Shown here: piece after piece, positions 7,243 through 16,072 of the stretch
How positions within the stretch are numbered: position 1 is the stretch's first letter
Layout of the letters: each line of letters begins with the position of its first letter
Source of the DNA: a virus
Reading direction: 5' to 3' (one strand)
DNA length: 64,000 nt
Virus record (IMG/VR): IMGVR_UViG_3300019850_000189
Span: 1 to 64,000 of that record
The notes under the pieces: generated by a model
The model's database searches: none
Told to the model about the DNA's origin: nothing
The model's input: the letters and a program-made list of their open reading frames with translations, nothing else
Position numbers and translations under genes: made by a program

Positions 7243-8754
7243 TTATGGACTGGCTGTTCTAAAGTCAACATCCATAAGACCATATAGTAACTCACCCAAT
7301 GGAACTTTGACCAAACCATAACGAGCAATAAAGCCACGCCTTGGAGTGAAATCATTAGGCCCATAAATTACAGGGGTAAGCTGAGTTACATAAGGAGCAT
7401 AAACTACGCCAGCACCAAATGGTGATATCGGGCTCTTGTGGCCTAGAAGAATTTTCTCTTCTGGGAACAAAGGGTCCTTATATACATCAAATTTACCAGC
7501 ATAATTACCAGCCTTAACTATACCAAGGCCACCTGTTGCTGTAACAGGATTAGGAATAAAACCTCTGAGAACTTCTAGCTGAGATGAAATCTTAGTAGAT
7601 GTAACAACCCAATTAGCAGGACCGATCTTACTCTTTCTATAAATCTCGTTAGATGTTTCAACGATTTTATTTACTAATGCAAGATGCCTGTCAAGGAAGT
7701 TACCTACTGTGTTGTTGTTGGAGTCCCATCTCCAGTTAAACTTATCCTTGGTTGCTGCACTGAACATACATTTTCTTACTATCTCACGGTCGATCTCAGC
7801 GATCATTTCGTTCGATACAAGAGAAGTAAGTTCTGCTTCGGCGTTCAAGTTATGATAAGCTTTTAGGTCCTGCTCAGCTTCATTTGACCAGTGAGCTTTT
7901 AGCTTTCTGGTTTTAGCTACGACAGGAATAGAGGTGATGGTTATTTTCATCTCCGGAATATCTTCGGAGAACTCCATGTCGATCTCATAATTGATCTCGA
8001 CTTTGAAGCCATCACTATTAAGAGCGTTTGTTATTGTAACATTGTTACCATTCATGCCGGTTACTGTAAAATCTGTGGATACATTGCCATAGACATCATA
8101 GACAACACCAGCACTTGTGCCGGCAGTACCTGTGAAGCTATAAACAACTTCGCCACCAGTTTCGCCAGTGTCAAGATTAGTAGCAACTTCGCGGATGATT
8201 GTGCCTTCTACAGCAGCTGTACCGCTAAGCGCAGCAGCCCACTTCATAGAAGCATATGTGTGACCTGCGGTCAGAGTATCCATTGCGAATGTATACGGTG
8301 CACCAGTGCTACTAGCAACAAACGGACCTACAACTTGTTTTGAATAGTAAGGTGAGTAACCTTGCCAACCTTCATCCGGAACCTTTAAGGGAGCGCTTGC
8401 TGAAAATGCAGAATATTGAGATCCTTGAGCTACGTTACCCTTTTCAGTACCAAACACGTACTTAAGATAAAAAATTACTGCTGCCGGACCAGCCATGGGC
8501 TGAACGGAAACAATATTGTTGGCTATCAAATTCGGAAAGACTCTCCTTACGATAGGAAGCATGATCTTCTGGATACCAACAACATCACTAGTTCCTGTGT
8601 TGTTACCCGCTTCTAAGAGGTACTCAGCCTCATTTTCAAGGAGCATAGCTGTATTGATTTTTGTATATTTCTCATCAATACCCTCCAAGAAAGGCTCCCA
8701 CTTAGATAATAGGCGACCCTCTTCCTCTTTGAGAAGTCTGCGTTTATCTACCAT
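7243..8754 (-). CDS. Major capsid protein, gp23-like
   Basis: 503 residues. It forms the capsid shell (HK97 fold in this family). The N-terminal region carries the T4 gp23-type signature: TGTSDVVG (53-60), LPIVRRVFP (66-74) and VSVQPMAGP (82-90). The segment before it ends AEYLLE (E48) then AGNN, a hydrophobic-x-E site expected to be cut by the prohead protease to release a 48-residue propeptide. It is last in the T4-ordered set portal, protease, scaffold, capsid, and is followed by a strong terminator. A short copy of its N-arm occurs in the protein at 34158-34328. Confidence 0.92.
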   Translation of the reverse strand: MVDKRRLLKEEEGRLLSKWEPFLEGIDEKYTKINTAMLLENEAEYLLEAGNNTGTSDVVGIQKIMLPIVRRVFPNLIANNIVSVQPMAGPAAVIFYLKYVFGTEKGNVAQGSQYSAFSASAPLKVPDEGWQGYSPYYSKQVVGPFVASSTGAPYTFAMDTLTAGHTYASMKWAAALSGTAAVEGTIIREVATNLDTGETGGEVVYSFTGTAGTSAGVVYDVYGNVSTDFTVTGMNGNNVTITNALNSDGFKVEINYEIDMEFSEDIPEMKITITSIPVVAKTRKLKAHWSNEAEQDLKAYHNLNAEAELTSLVSNEMIAEIDREIVRKCMFSAATKDKFNWRWDSNNNTVGNFLDRHLALVNKIVETSNEIYRKSKIGPANWVVTSTKISSQLEVLRGFIPNPVTATGGLGIVKAGNYAGKFDVYKDPLFPEEKILLGHKSPISPFGAGVVYAPYVTQLTPVIYGPNDFTPRRGFIARYGLVKVPLGELLYGLMDVDFRTASP

Positions 8755-8787
8755 AAATTTATACCCTCCTGAAAAAACCTTCTTTAA

Positions 8788-9675
8788 TTATTTTTCTTTA
8801 TTCACGCCTGCGAGTTCAAGCAATTCCTGCAGAGTTTCATTGTAGTCTGCCTTTTCCTCGTCCTCAACAAGAGGTTCAACGTTACCAGTTTTTGATTTTA
8901 ATCTAACTGACTCATCTTCTTCTTCTGGATCTAATTCTTCTTCGTCGGGCTCGTCTTCATCTTCATCTTCATCTTCATCTTCATCTTGTTCTAGATCTTC
9001 TTCAGCCATATCTGGCTCTTCATCACCCTTTTTCTTCTTTTTCTTCTTTTTCTTCTTTTTCCCCGTATCCGCTTCTTCATCAGGCTCTTCATCATAATTC
9101 GTATCTTCTTCATCATCCGACTTCTTCTCGTCCAGAGCTTCTTTAATAGCTGCATATTTCTCAACTACTTCTTCTTCTGTGCCCTCTCCAACGAGCGTTG
9201 CAACAACTCTCTTGATGTCTTCAGATAAACCTTCAGTAAGCTCCATGAGTTTCTTCTTGCCTTTTGTTAGCTCAAGTTCTTCTGATAATTCTTCGTTCAT
9301 CTCTGCCATTTTAGAAAATTCAGAAGCATACTTCTCACCTTCTGAGCCTTTAATAAGAGGATATATTATAGTTTTAATTTCATCAAGAACTCTCATTTCC
9401 GGAGAATCAAAACTTTCCGCGAGGACTTCAGTTTTGATTTGTTCATACATTTCTTTCAATGCTGTTACAAATCTCTTTGTATATACTCTCTTCATCTTCT
9501 CGCGAATATCTTGAACAACTGATTCATACTCTTCTTTGAGAGCGCTTTCCATTTCTTCATATTTAGAAGTTAGATCTTCCTCAACTTTATTTATGACGCT
9601 TTCTTTCCAAGACTCGAGCTGCTCTCTTAACTCTTCAGTCTCTTCAGGGGTAAGGTCAATATTCTCTAATGCCAT
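8788..9675 (-). CDS. Prohead scaffold/core protein, gp22-like
   Basis: 295 residues, very charged: a predicted coiled-coil N-terminal half (many E, K, L), then a K-run of about 12 (near 208-219), then an acidic DEDEDE stretch. Size, composition and position between protease and capsid genes match the T4 gp22 scaffold, which fills the prohead and is digested by the protease. Sequence-level homology cannot be judged by eye. The charge runs are simple repeats in the DNA (TCTTCA and TTCTTT types). Confidence 0.75.
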   Translation of the reverse strand: MALENIDLTPEETEELREQLESWKESVINKVEEDLTSKYEEMESALKEEYESVVQDIREKMKRVYTKRFVTALKEMYEQIKTEVLAESFDSPEMRVLDEIKTIIYPLIKGSEGEKYASEFSKMAEMNEELSEELELTKGKKKLMELTEGLSEDIKRVVATLVGEGTEEEVVEKYAAIKEALDEKKSDDEEDTNYDEEPDEEADTGKKKKKKKKKKKGDEEPDMAEEDLEQDEDEDEDEDEDEPDEEELDPEEEDESVRLKSKTGNVEPLVEDEEKADYNETLQELLELAGVNKEK

Positions 9676-9688
9676 GTATTATGCCTCC

Positions 9689-10612
9689 TTAGTCCTCTTT
9701 AGCGAACTTGGTAATAGTTTTTGTAAGAGTTTGCGGATTATAGCCTTTATATCCGATCTTCTCCATTATTTTGTAAAGAATATCATCTCCATATTCTTCT
9801 TGCACCTTTTTAAGTTTTCTTTCAATCAAGCCAATTTTAACAGTTTTATTTCCATTCTTGGCTTCTAAATGCCAATGATGACTAATGTGATTCAAAAACG
9901 TACCATATGAATCATAACCACTTTCCTTTAAATAGAAACGCGCACCATCAGCGACGCCTATATACTCTTTTTCCAGGTCTACAGCGACATTTTCTAACAT
10001 GTCATCAAGTACATCCTCCACCACTGTGCCAAGTGGAATTTTTGTTTCTTCGAGCTTTTCTTCTTTATGCTCATATACTGCTTCTGGATAGGCGTTTGGA
10101 GTAGATGGATCAGAAACAATATCAAAAGTAACCATTTTGTAATCCCCCGCGACCTCATCAACTCCGTTGTTCTTTTTCACGGTACCAAACCCTCTAGATG
10201 AGATCCCCAATTTAATACCACTTTTGAGTAGCTCCTGCAATACACGTCCTGATGGAGTTTCTAATACGGTAGCTTCGCCGTAAACTTCTCCAGTAGGTTG
10301 TATAGAAAGTTTTGTTACCAGATGTGAAACTTTATCCAAATGAATCCTTGCATCAGAAGGATGATCGAGTTCACCTAAAATTCTTTTTTCATTTATGCCT
10401 TCCTGTAATCTTTGTACTTCTCTTTCAAGAACGGATCTTGGATAAACTCTTCCATTACCATTTTTAACATCGGCCTGTTGAAAAATTCCCTTCAGCCTAT
10501 ATGCTTTAACGGTATTCTCTTCATCTTTATCCTCAACAAGCTCATACTTTAAATTCATTACATCTTGGATAATAGGCATTTCTTCAGTTATGATGTTTTT
10601 ATCTCTCGCCAT
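9689..10612 (-). CDS. Prohead core protease, gp21-like
   Basis: 307 residues. It cuts scaffold, capsid propeptide and internal proteins during head maturation. Family motifs are visible: NGNGRVYPRSVLE (51-63), GELDHP (80-85, His84 likely catalytic) and GISSRGFG (136-143, Ser138/139 likely nucleophile), as in T4 gp21 and herpesvirus-type assemblins. T4 gp21 prefers cleavage after [LI]-x-E. Several small proteins in this window start with a leader ending in such a site. Gene lies between gp67-position protein and scaffold. Confidence 0.88.
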   Translation of the reverse strand: MARDKNIITEEMPIIQDVMNLKYELVEDKDEENTVKAYRLKGIFQQADVKNGNGRVYPRSVLEREVQRLQEGINEKRILGELDHPSDARIHLDKVSHLVTKLSIQPTGEVYGEATVLETPSGRVLQELLKSGIKLGISSRGFGTVKKNNGVDEVAGDYKMVTFDIVSDPSTPNAYPEAVYEHKEEKLEETKIPLGTVVEDVLDDMLENVAVDLEKEYIGVADGARFYLKESGYDSYGTFLNHISHHWHLEAKNGNKTVKIGLIERKLKKVQEEYGDDILYKIMEKIGYKGYNPQTLTKTITKFAKED

Positions 10613-10627
10613 TAATTATCCTCCACT

Positions 10628-11950
10628 TTATTCTTCTTCCTCTTCTTCCTCTTCTTCACCTTTTGTTGCACCAGCAAGAAAATCAATGATTTCCTTCAAT
10701 CTGGTATCTTCAATACCTTTTGCTTTTGCATTTTCAAGATCAGATATGATGTTAGAGAGGAAATCGGCTTCATCGGAATCTGAATCAAGCTGCTTTTTTA
10801 TGGTTTTCAATGTCGCCACAATTTCCTTGATGTTTTCGTCATCAACTTCATCGGCTGCTTTGTCTTTCTTTTCTTTGCTTTTTTTATCAGGCTCCGAAGG
10901 CTCAGCAACCGCGTCCGGCGACAGCTCGGCAGCTTTTTCTTCATCATCTTGTTCAAACATTACTTCAGCGATTTGTTCTGGGGTAGCACCTAGTGATTCA
11001 TAATAATCTTCTTTAATTGCTTTTATATCGTCATGAATAAGTAATTTATTCATGATTTCTACTAAAGTATTTGCGTTCTTTGAATTTGTCATAAGAGCTG
11101 TTCTCATCATAACTTCTTGATATCTGGAAGGTTCCAACAAAAACAATTCCTTGTTGTTTTCAAAAAACATTTCGGCCGCTTCGATAGCATCCTCTAATGC
11201 TTCTGCTTGCTGGAGATCAAAAGTGAAGTTAGAAAATTTCTGCCTAAAGGCATCGGTTTTCCATAATTTATATAGCTTCCCAGCCAAAGCTTTCATTTTA
11301 GCTTTAATTTCTTTATCTTCCAAACTTTTGATATCGGGCGAAATGTAATTATATACATTTGTATCTACTTTGTAGCCCTTTTTATTACTCCAATCAACTT
11401 TGTTAAGAGATTGGCTAACTGCATTTTCAGCCTCTAGCTGTAGCTTAGCGGAAAGTTTTCTAACAAAAGGCTTAGTCATGAGTTCATGAATTTGAGCATA
11501 ATTTCTATCGCGCAATTCTCTCAATTTATGTTTAGCCATGATTGATGGGTTATCATATATTTTTCTAAGCTTGTTATCCTTCGCTTCTGTAATTTCCCTT
11601 CTAGCATTATCATAAAACTTGAGTCTGAAACCTTCAACTAACTCTTCTGTCGGTACGATTGGATCATTCTCGATGTCAAAAAGATCACCAACTTTTTCAC
11701 CAAGAACAGTATCATCGTTTTCGGTTAAATCTATTAGCTCAAAACCGCTAACGCTGAGAATTCCATTAGAGTAATCGTATGAGCAGATGTATGGTTGATT
11801 TGTTTCTTCATCAAGAACAATAATTTTGTCATCGTATAATGCCATTAAGGCCGCGTTCTCAGATTCAGCAAATATTTCAGAAAATTTGTCATAGAGCTTC
11901 TCACTACTCTTATCTGCAACCTTTCTGAATTGATTATATGTCAACTGCAT
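10628..11950 (-). CDS. Acidic protein in the gp67/gp68 position, unknown
   Basis: 440 residues from the ATG at 11950. That start is chosen because AGGAGG lies 7 bases upstream; an in-frame ATG six codons earlier overlaps that Shine-Dalgarno and is unlikely. Predicted mostly helical, with a lysine/acid-rich linker (about 345-365) and a tail of nine glutamates. Position between portal and protease is where T4 keeps the prohead core genes 67 and 68, so a core/scaffold role is inferred. No recognised domain. Confidence 0.6.
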   Translation of the reverse strand: MQLTYNQFRKVADKSSEKLYDKFSEIFAESENAALMALYDDKIIVLDEETNQPYICSYDYSNGILSVSGFELIDLTENDDTVLGEKVGDLFDIENDPIVPTEELVEGFRLKFYDNARREITEAKDNKLRKIYDNPSIMAKHKLRELRDRNYAQIHELMTKPFVRKLSAKLQLEAENAVSQSLNKVDWSNKKGYKVDTNVYNYISPDIKSLEDKEIKAKMKALAGKLYKLWKTDAFRQKFSNFTFDLQQAEALEDAIEAAEMFFENNKELFLLEPSRYQEVMMRTALMTNSKNANTLVEIMNKLLIHDDIKAIKEDYYESLGATPEQIAEVMFEQDDEEKAAELSPDAVAEPSEPDKKSKEKKDKAADEVDDENIKEIVATLKTIKKQLDSDSDEADFLSNIISDLENAKAKGIEDTRLKEIIDFLAGATKGEEEEEEEEE

Positions 11951-11964
11951 AGAATCATTCCTCC

Positions 11965-14538
11965 TCATTTCTTTTTATTATTAATTCCTCTAAATTCTCC
12001 ATGGAGGAACTGGTTTTGATATGTGTTGCTGCGCATCGTATTTGATATGCCTTCAGAAACATCATACTTAAGATTATCTTTGTCCTTATTTGACTTTTGC
12101 TTAACATATTTTATCATTTTCAATATATCATATTTATTCTCGAGCAAGAACTCCTTATCGCCAATTGTTATTGTTTTCCCTGCCACTTCTGGGCCGGCCG
12201 GAGCTTCGGGAGCTTCGGGAGCTGCTGGAGCTGCTGGAGCCGCTTCCGGACCAGCTTCAGCACCAGCTTCTGGTCCGGCTGGCACCTCACCAATTCCACC
12301 AGCCGTACCCGGCACTGCTCCTAATTCTCCGGCACCAGCTCCTCCACCGGCTGGAAGTGCAGCGCCAAATCCCTGAGCTCCACCACCAGCAGTCTGTTGC
12401 TGTAATGGAGATGCCAGTTCTAATTGCATATCTGTTTCCAGATCAGTAATTTGCTTATCTGAAAACTTCATAATATTCTTATATATCCATTTTTTAGGCA
12501 GAAAATTTTCTATTGACAGAATAGTACTTACCAAATTAATTTTTTGTGTTACAACCTCTAATTCAAGCAACTCAGCTATATTGGATGGAGGCGTTAATTC
12601 AATCTGGAAATTTCTGACATCCTGTCCCCTAAATCCTTGTAGTGTCAAAGACACTATAGCTATTTTTTCGAGGCCTTTCATTATGTGCCTCTGAATACGC
12701 TCAACAGACCTTGAAAATTTAATATCCATCTGACTCAAGGCATTTCGCGTATCCATTCCACCGCCTTCCTGCATATACTGAGGCGGTATGTGCATCGTCT
12801 TTAATAATTTATCTCTAAAGTATTTTGTATCATCAATTTCATTAAGTTGGCGGCCACCTTGAAGCACATCTATTCGGGTCCCCTGTCCTGCGGTTGCTCC
12901 TGATCTTACCGGAATCCAAAAGTCTTCCAATATAGATAAAGGAGTCGCTTTTTCGTTAATCTTACCGGAGTTCTTAACAAATGTTCCTTCATAGGAACCA
13001 ATGGCAAAATTATGATAATTCGCAATAGAGAGAGTTCCAGTATCTAATGTGTAATTTAGTTTTTCAACTTTTACAACTTTGTGATTAATTACGCGCTTAT
13101 ATTCTGGGTCTGCCCACATGGCAATTGCTCTTTCCGACATCATGTCGGCGTGTAATTGAAAATGTTCATTGCCAGACATTACTTGTATATTAGTGGGATT
13201 ATTATTTTTCTTATTAAGATCGCGATGATGCCTGACAGATATTGCCCCTTCTTCTTTCATATTATTAAAATCTTCTTGGAACATAAAGTCACTGATAGTA
13301 TGTGTAAAAACATACTGATTAATTGATGGGTCTACTACTAAATCATATCCTTTTATTTTATACTTGTCATCTGACTCTTTTCGATACAGGGGCATAAGGC
13401 TGTCCCCTTTGTTCAACTGTTCCGCAGGGACATAGGTTCCATCTCGCATGAGAAACTTATGGTCTGGAGTTACAGTAAACGATTGCCCATCATCTATAGT
13501 TACTTTTACTACAGGTGTAGATTTTCGTGTAATGCCTGCCCACTTAACATGCCCTGGAACAATCTTGTTGTTATTATCTCTATCTACAGAATATGTCCAT
13601 AGATCTTTGCCATTATCGAATTCATTAATAATATCTTGAAGTGGCAGAATTCTACCATCTAAAAGAGGAATTTCTGTGTCAAGAGCTAAACACGCTGGAT
13701 CGATATATTTCTTTTTTCTGAACTTTGCTTTAATTCGCTCTATGAATTTTTCCGCTTCGGGTGTGGAGAGTGTGCCGACATCAATATAAAATACCCTTTT
13801 CTCTGGTGCGCGCTCAAGTCTATATACGAGCATCGCATCTTCCATCAATGACAATTGTTTCCAAGTCCTGCGACCTGATTCTAAAACGGACCTTCCATAA
13901 GGAGCAAATATATTATCATCAATCCTAAAGTGTACAACTTCCCATGGCTGCAACTTTATTTTATTCGACTTTTCTGGATGCGCATAAATGGTTCTTTGAG
14001 ACCCCTCTTTAGCAACATTCTTAGCTACCGCAAAATTAAGTAAATTGCCATCAACCTCCATTCGTTCGACATTCATAGGAGGTAAATACTTAAGCGATAC
14101 TATTTCTTTCTTTTTATCATCGACAATTATTTCATAGAAATTATCGCCATACTGACATGTGCCATAAAATATGCGCCATAAATCTGCATTCATGTCTAAA
14201 TTATCAAAGAACGTGTGATTCAGATTTTTAATGATATCATCATTACTGGAACTTATGTCCAATACTTGTTCATTATTATTAAGCTGACTACCATCATCAG
14301 CATACGTAACCAATCCTAAATCTAGTTCCGGAACAAGAACCATATTTTCATAATCTTTATATCGTTCTCTACGCTCATTGGATACGGTTATATAAGTTGT
14401 CATCCAATGGTATGTATCCGAATCTATAAAATCGCGATCCTTCAGTGTTTGGATAGCTCTACTGGAATCAAGATCCTTTGCTGTTATTTTAAGCTTATTG
14501 AAAAAATCTTGATATTCTCGACTACGTTTGCTGGCCAT
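11965..14538 (-). CDS. Portal protein, gp20-like, with intein
   Basis: 857 residues as translated; 616 after removal of a 241-residue intein (residues 283-523). The exteins match the T4 gp20 portal type: an N-terminal domain with DLWRIFYGTCQYGDNFYE (about 119-136), a stem/wing region with RVFYIDVG (248-255), and after the intein DTKYFRDKLLKTMHIPPQYM (570-589). The portal forms the dodecameric DNA entry ring and prohead initiator. The C-terminus has a long Gly/Ala/Pro linker (about 720-790), unusual for portals. Preceded by a TAAAGATAAT motif 18 bases upstream; followed by the gp67-position gene. Confidence 0.88.
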   Translation of the reverse strand: MASKRSREYQDFFNKLKITAKDLDSSRAIQTLKDRDFIDSDTYHWMTTYITVSNERRERYKDYENMVLVPELDLGLVTYADDGSQLNNNEQVLDISSSNDDIIKNLNHTFFDNLDMNADLWRIFYGTCQYGDNFYEIIVDDKKKEIVSLKYLPPMNVERMEVDGNLLNFAVAKNVAKEGSQRTIYAHPEKSNKIKLQPWEVVHFRIDDNIFAPYGRSVLESGRRTWKQLSLMEDAMLVYRLERAPEKRVFYIDVGTLSTPEAEKFIERIKAKFRKKKYIDPACLALDTEIPLLDGRILPLQDIINEFDNGKDLWTYSVDRDNNNKIVPGHVKWAGITRKSTPVVKVTIDDGQSFTVTPDHKFLMRDGTYVPAEQLNKGDSLMPLYRKESDDKYKIKGYDLVVDPSINQYVFTHTISDFMFQEDFNNMKEEGAISVRHHRDLNKKNNNPTNIQVMSGNEHFQLHADMMSERAIAMWADPEYKRVINHKVVKVEKLNYTLDTGTLSIANYHNFAIGSYEGTFVKNSGKINEKATPLSILEDFWIPVRSGATAGQGTRIDVLQGGRQLNEIDDTKYFRDKLLKTMHIPPQYMQEGGGMDTRNALSQMDIKFSRSVERIQRHIMKGLEKIAIVSLTLQGFRGQDVRNFQIELTPPSNIAELLELEVVTQKINLVSTILSIENFLPKKWIYKNIMKFSDKQITDLETDMQLELASPLQQQTAGGGAQGFGAALPAGGGAGAGELGAVPGTAGGIGEVPAGPEAGAEAGPEAAPAAPAAPEAPEAPAGPEVAGKTITIGDKEFLLENKYDILKMIKYVKQKSNKDKDNLKYDVSEGISNTMRSNTYQNQFLHGEFRGINNKKK
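12970..13692 (-). mobile_element. Intein in the portal gene
   Basis: 241 residues. Begins with Cys (CLALDTEIPLLDG), block B is TVTPDHKF, block F is NYHNFAIG, and the end is GTFVKN followed by extein Ser. The penultimate residue is Lys, not the usual His; such inteins can still splice. Between the splicing blocks is VRHHRDLNKKNNNPTNI with a later HFQLH, an HNH-type homing endonuclease core. Insertion follows the portal residues KYIDPA. Confidence 0.9.
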
Positions 14539-14555
14539 TATATTTTATTTCCATT

Positions 14556-14565
14556 ATTATCTTTA
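14556..14565 (-). promoter_or_regulatory. AAAGATAA-class promoter candidate
   Basis: TAAAGATAAT on the minus strand, 18 bases upstream of the portal ATG at 14538, in a gap between genes. Confidence 0.5.
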
Positions 14566-14607
14566 TATTTTCTATATTTATAAATGTAGTTACTGATGGC
14601 GACATAG

Positions 14608-15009
14608 TTATTCAATTTCACCAAAGCTGTCCCTACTTATGACAACAGGTACAATGACATTTATTTCTGAAAAAGCCTTCTCAATGTTATCTAATAAGTC
14701 GACATCGATTCCGACTTTCTCAAAATATACATTCCATCGATCTGCAGCAAATTGGCGGGTTTTCGGACCAATTAATTGCTTAAGTGGAATGTGTAATACA
14801 AAAGTATCATCTTTTGTTTCTACAGATAAACTCTTAAAATTGATATCAGCGGCATCGCAGGCTTTTTTGAGCCTTTTTTTAAACTCTTTTTCTTGTGCAT
14901 CTTCAGCTTCTAATATTTTATCAATGTCGGTTTTATTAGCAATTCCACGCTCTTTCATCATTTCCTTAATAGTTTTCATCATATCCCCGGCGTCTATATA
15001 AATTTTCAT
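14608..15009 (-). CDS. Hypothetical protein
   Basis: 133 residues, charged, no membrane segment or recognised motif. An N-terminal helical half (KTIKEMMKERG, then a long EKEFKKRLKKA helix) precedes a beta-rich part. Start overlaps the stop of the 15006-15299 gene by ATGA. It lies between terminase and portal, so a head or neck role is possible but unproven. Confidence 0.65.
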   Translation of the reverse strand: MKIYIDAGDMMKTIKEMMKERGIANKTDIDKILEAEDAQEKEFKKRLKKACDAADINFKSLSVETKDDTFVLHIPLKQLIGPKTRQFAADRWNVYFEKVGIDVDLLDNIEKAFSEINVIVPVVISRDSFGEIE

Positions 15010-15299
15010 TTAGCGGCTTGCTTCCACATCGCCGCCGCAGCAACTCTTTTACCAGCCTCTTTCGAGCCGTAAAACTTGCCCGCTTTTGCCGCTACTTCTT
15101 TGAAGCGCTTACCTGGTTTGCCAATATCTTCGCCCTTTCTGGCTCTCTTGACAAGTTCAGTTCTTTTCTTCTTTGATACTTTTTTGAGCCCGGGGTGCTT
15201 GCTTGGCACCTGTTCGCTTATTTCATCACTTGTAATCGGCTCATCCATAATACTATCAATTTCTCTTTTCATCTCTGTGAAGAAAACAGACCATTTCAT
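15006..15299 (-). CDS. Small basic protein with possible capsid-targeting leader
   Basis: 97 residues, rich in Lys/Arg/Ala; segments KPGKRFKEVA, YGSKEAGKRVAAAAMWK recall small phage proteins of unknown function. The N-terminus MKWSVFFTEM contains a hydrophobic-x-E site like those of candidate internal proteins at 34-37 kb. Basic charge would suit packaging with DNA. ATGA-coupled to the next gene. Confidence 0.6.
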   Translation of the reverse strand: MKWSVFFTEMKREIDSIMDEPITSDEISEQVPSKHPGLKKVSKKKRTELVKRARKGEDIGKPGKRFKEVAAKAGKFYGSKEAGKRVAAAAMWKQAAK

Positions 15300-15314
15300 T
15301 ATCTTCCTCCAACA

Positions 15315-15626
15315 CTATTTAGTAATATTTAATCTTACGCGTCTTTTATCTCCGCCGCCTGGCAGAGATACTAAAGCATGGGTGGGCTTCCCAGTTTCAT
15401 CATAAATAATCTTCAATACTTTATAGCTTAACGCGCCCCCGTCTCCGTGTCTTACTCTAATATCTTCGCCTGGTTTAGGAACAGTAGGAACATTGATACT
15501 ACGACCATTGATCTTCCTAACATTGCTACCCAGACGCTTATTAGCTATCGCGCTAACAGAATCAGGTTTTCTGCTAAGTATTTTATCTGATGGTAAAGCC
15601 CCGTTTAAAAATTCTTTGAGATTCAT
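15315..15626 (-). CDS. Hypothetical protein
   Basis: 103 residues. N-terminus MNLKEFLNG resembles the leader of the candidate capsid-targeted proteins but lacks the Glu. The second half (GEDIRVRHGDGGALSYKV ... RRVRLNI) looks like a small beta-barrel with an SH3-like pattern. Start overlaps the stop of the upstream gene by one base (TAATG). Confidence 0.6.
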   Translation of the reverse strand: MNLKEFLNGALPSDKILSRKPDSVSAIANKRLGSNVRKINGRSINVPTVPKPGEDIRVRHGDGGALSYKVLKIIYDETGKPTHALVSLPGGGDKRRVRLNITK

Positions 15627-16027
15627 TATTCTGCCTCTTGCTCTGCTCCAGCTTTGCCCTCCTTGCCGACCTTCTCGGAACCAGAAGGTGTTTCTTCTTC
15701 TGGTGAGCTCTTCTTCTGTTTCTTTTTCGGCGAGGCGACAAAATGAGCTGGATAAACAGCATGATTAAGTTTTTGAAGAATACTGTCGAGGAAATTATAT
15801 ATATCTTCTCTTCCTGAAATCATGGAAGGTAAATCTACATAAAATATATTTCCGGCATAAGAAAATCTAATTCTTTTGTTACTCATCAAACTATATTTAA
15901 CTTTTCTGGTTAAACCTTCTTCTTTTTCAGCTTCTGAAATAAATTCAATTTCTCCCGGATCTGTTATGTCTTCTATCTTCTTAAATAAGTCTAAAGATTC
16001 TTTGAAGACTTGTTCTGTATTGCCCAT
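15626..16027 (-). CDS. Hypothetical protein with charged tail
   Basis: 133 residues: a structured part to about residue 100 and a low-complexity tail rich in Lys, Glu, Ser and Gly. No recognised motif. A well placed Shine-Dalgarno (AAGGAG) and a CAAAGATAAT promoter candidate at 16058-16067 show it probably begins a transcript that continues through 14608. Confidence 0.6.
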   Translation of the reverse strand: MGNTEQVFKESLDLFKKIEDITDPGEIEFISEAEKEEGLTRKVKYSLMSNKRIRFSYAGNIFYVDLPSMISGREDIYNFLDSILQKLNHAVYPAHFVASPKKKQKKSSPEEETPSGSEKVGKEGKAGAEQEAE

Positions 16028-16057
16028 GAATTTACGCTCCTTGTGAATTTTCTCATA

Positions 16058-16067
16058 ATTATCTTTG
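16058..16067 (-). promoter_or_regulatory. AAAGATAA-class promoter candidate
   Basis: CAAAGATAAT on the minus strand, 31 bases upstream of the ATG at 16027, just after the terminase gene. Confidence 0.5.
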
Positions 16068-16072
16068 TCGGT

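Noticed and set aside
12097-12449. Plus-strand frames over the portal C-terminus
   Set aside because: Shadows of the Gly/Ala/Pro linker of the portal gene; low complexity and no ribosome binding site.
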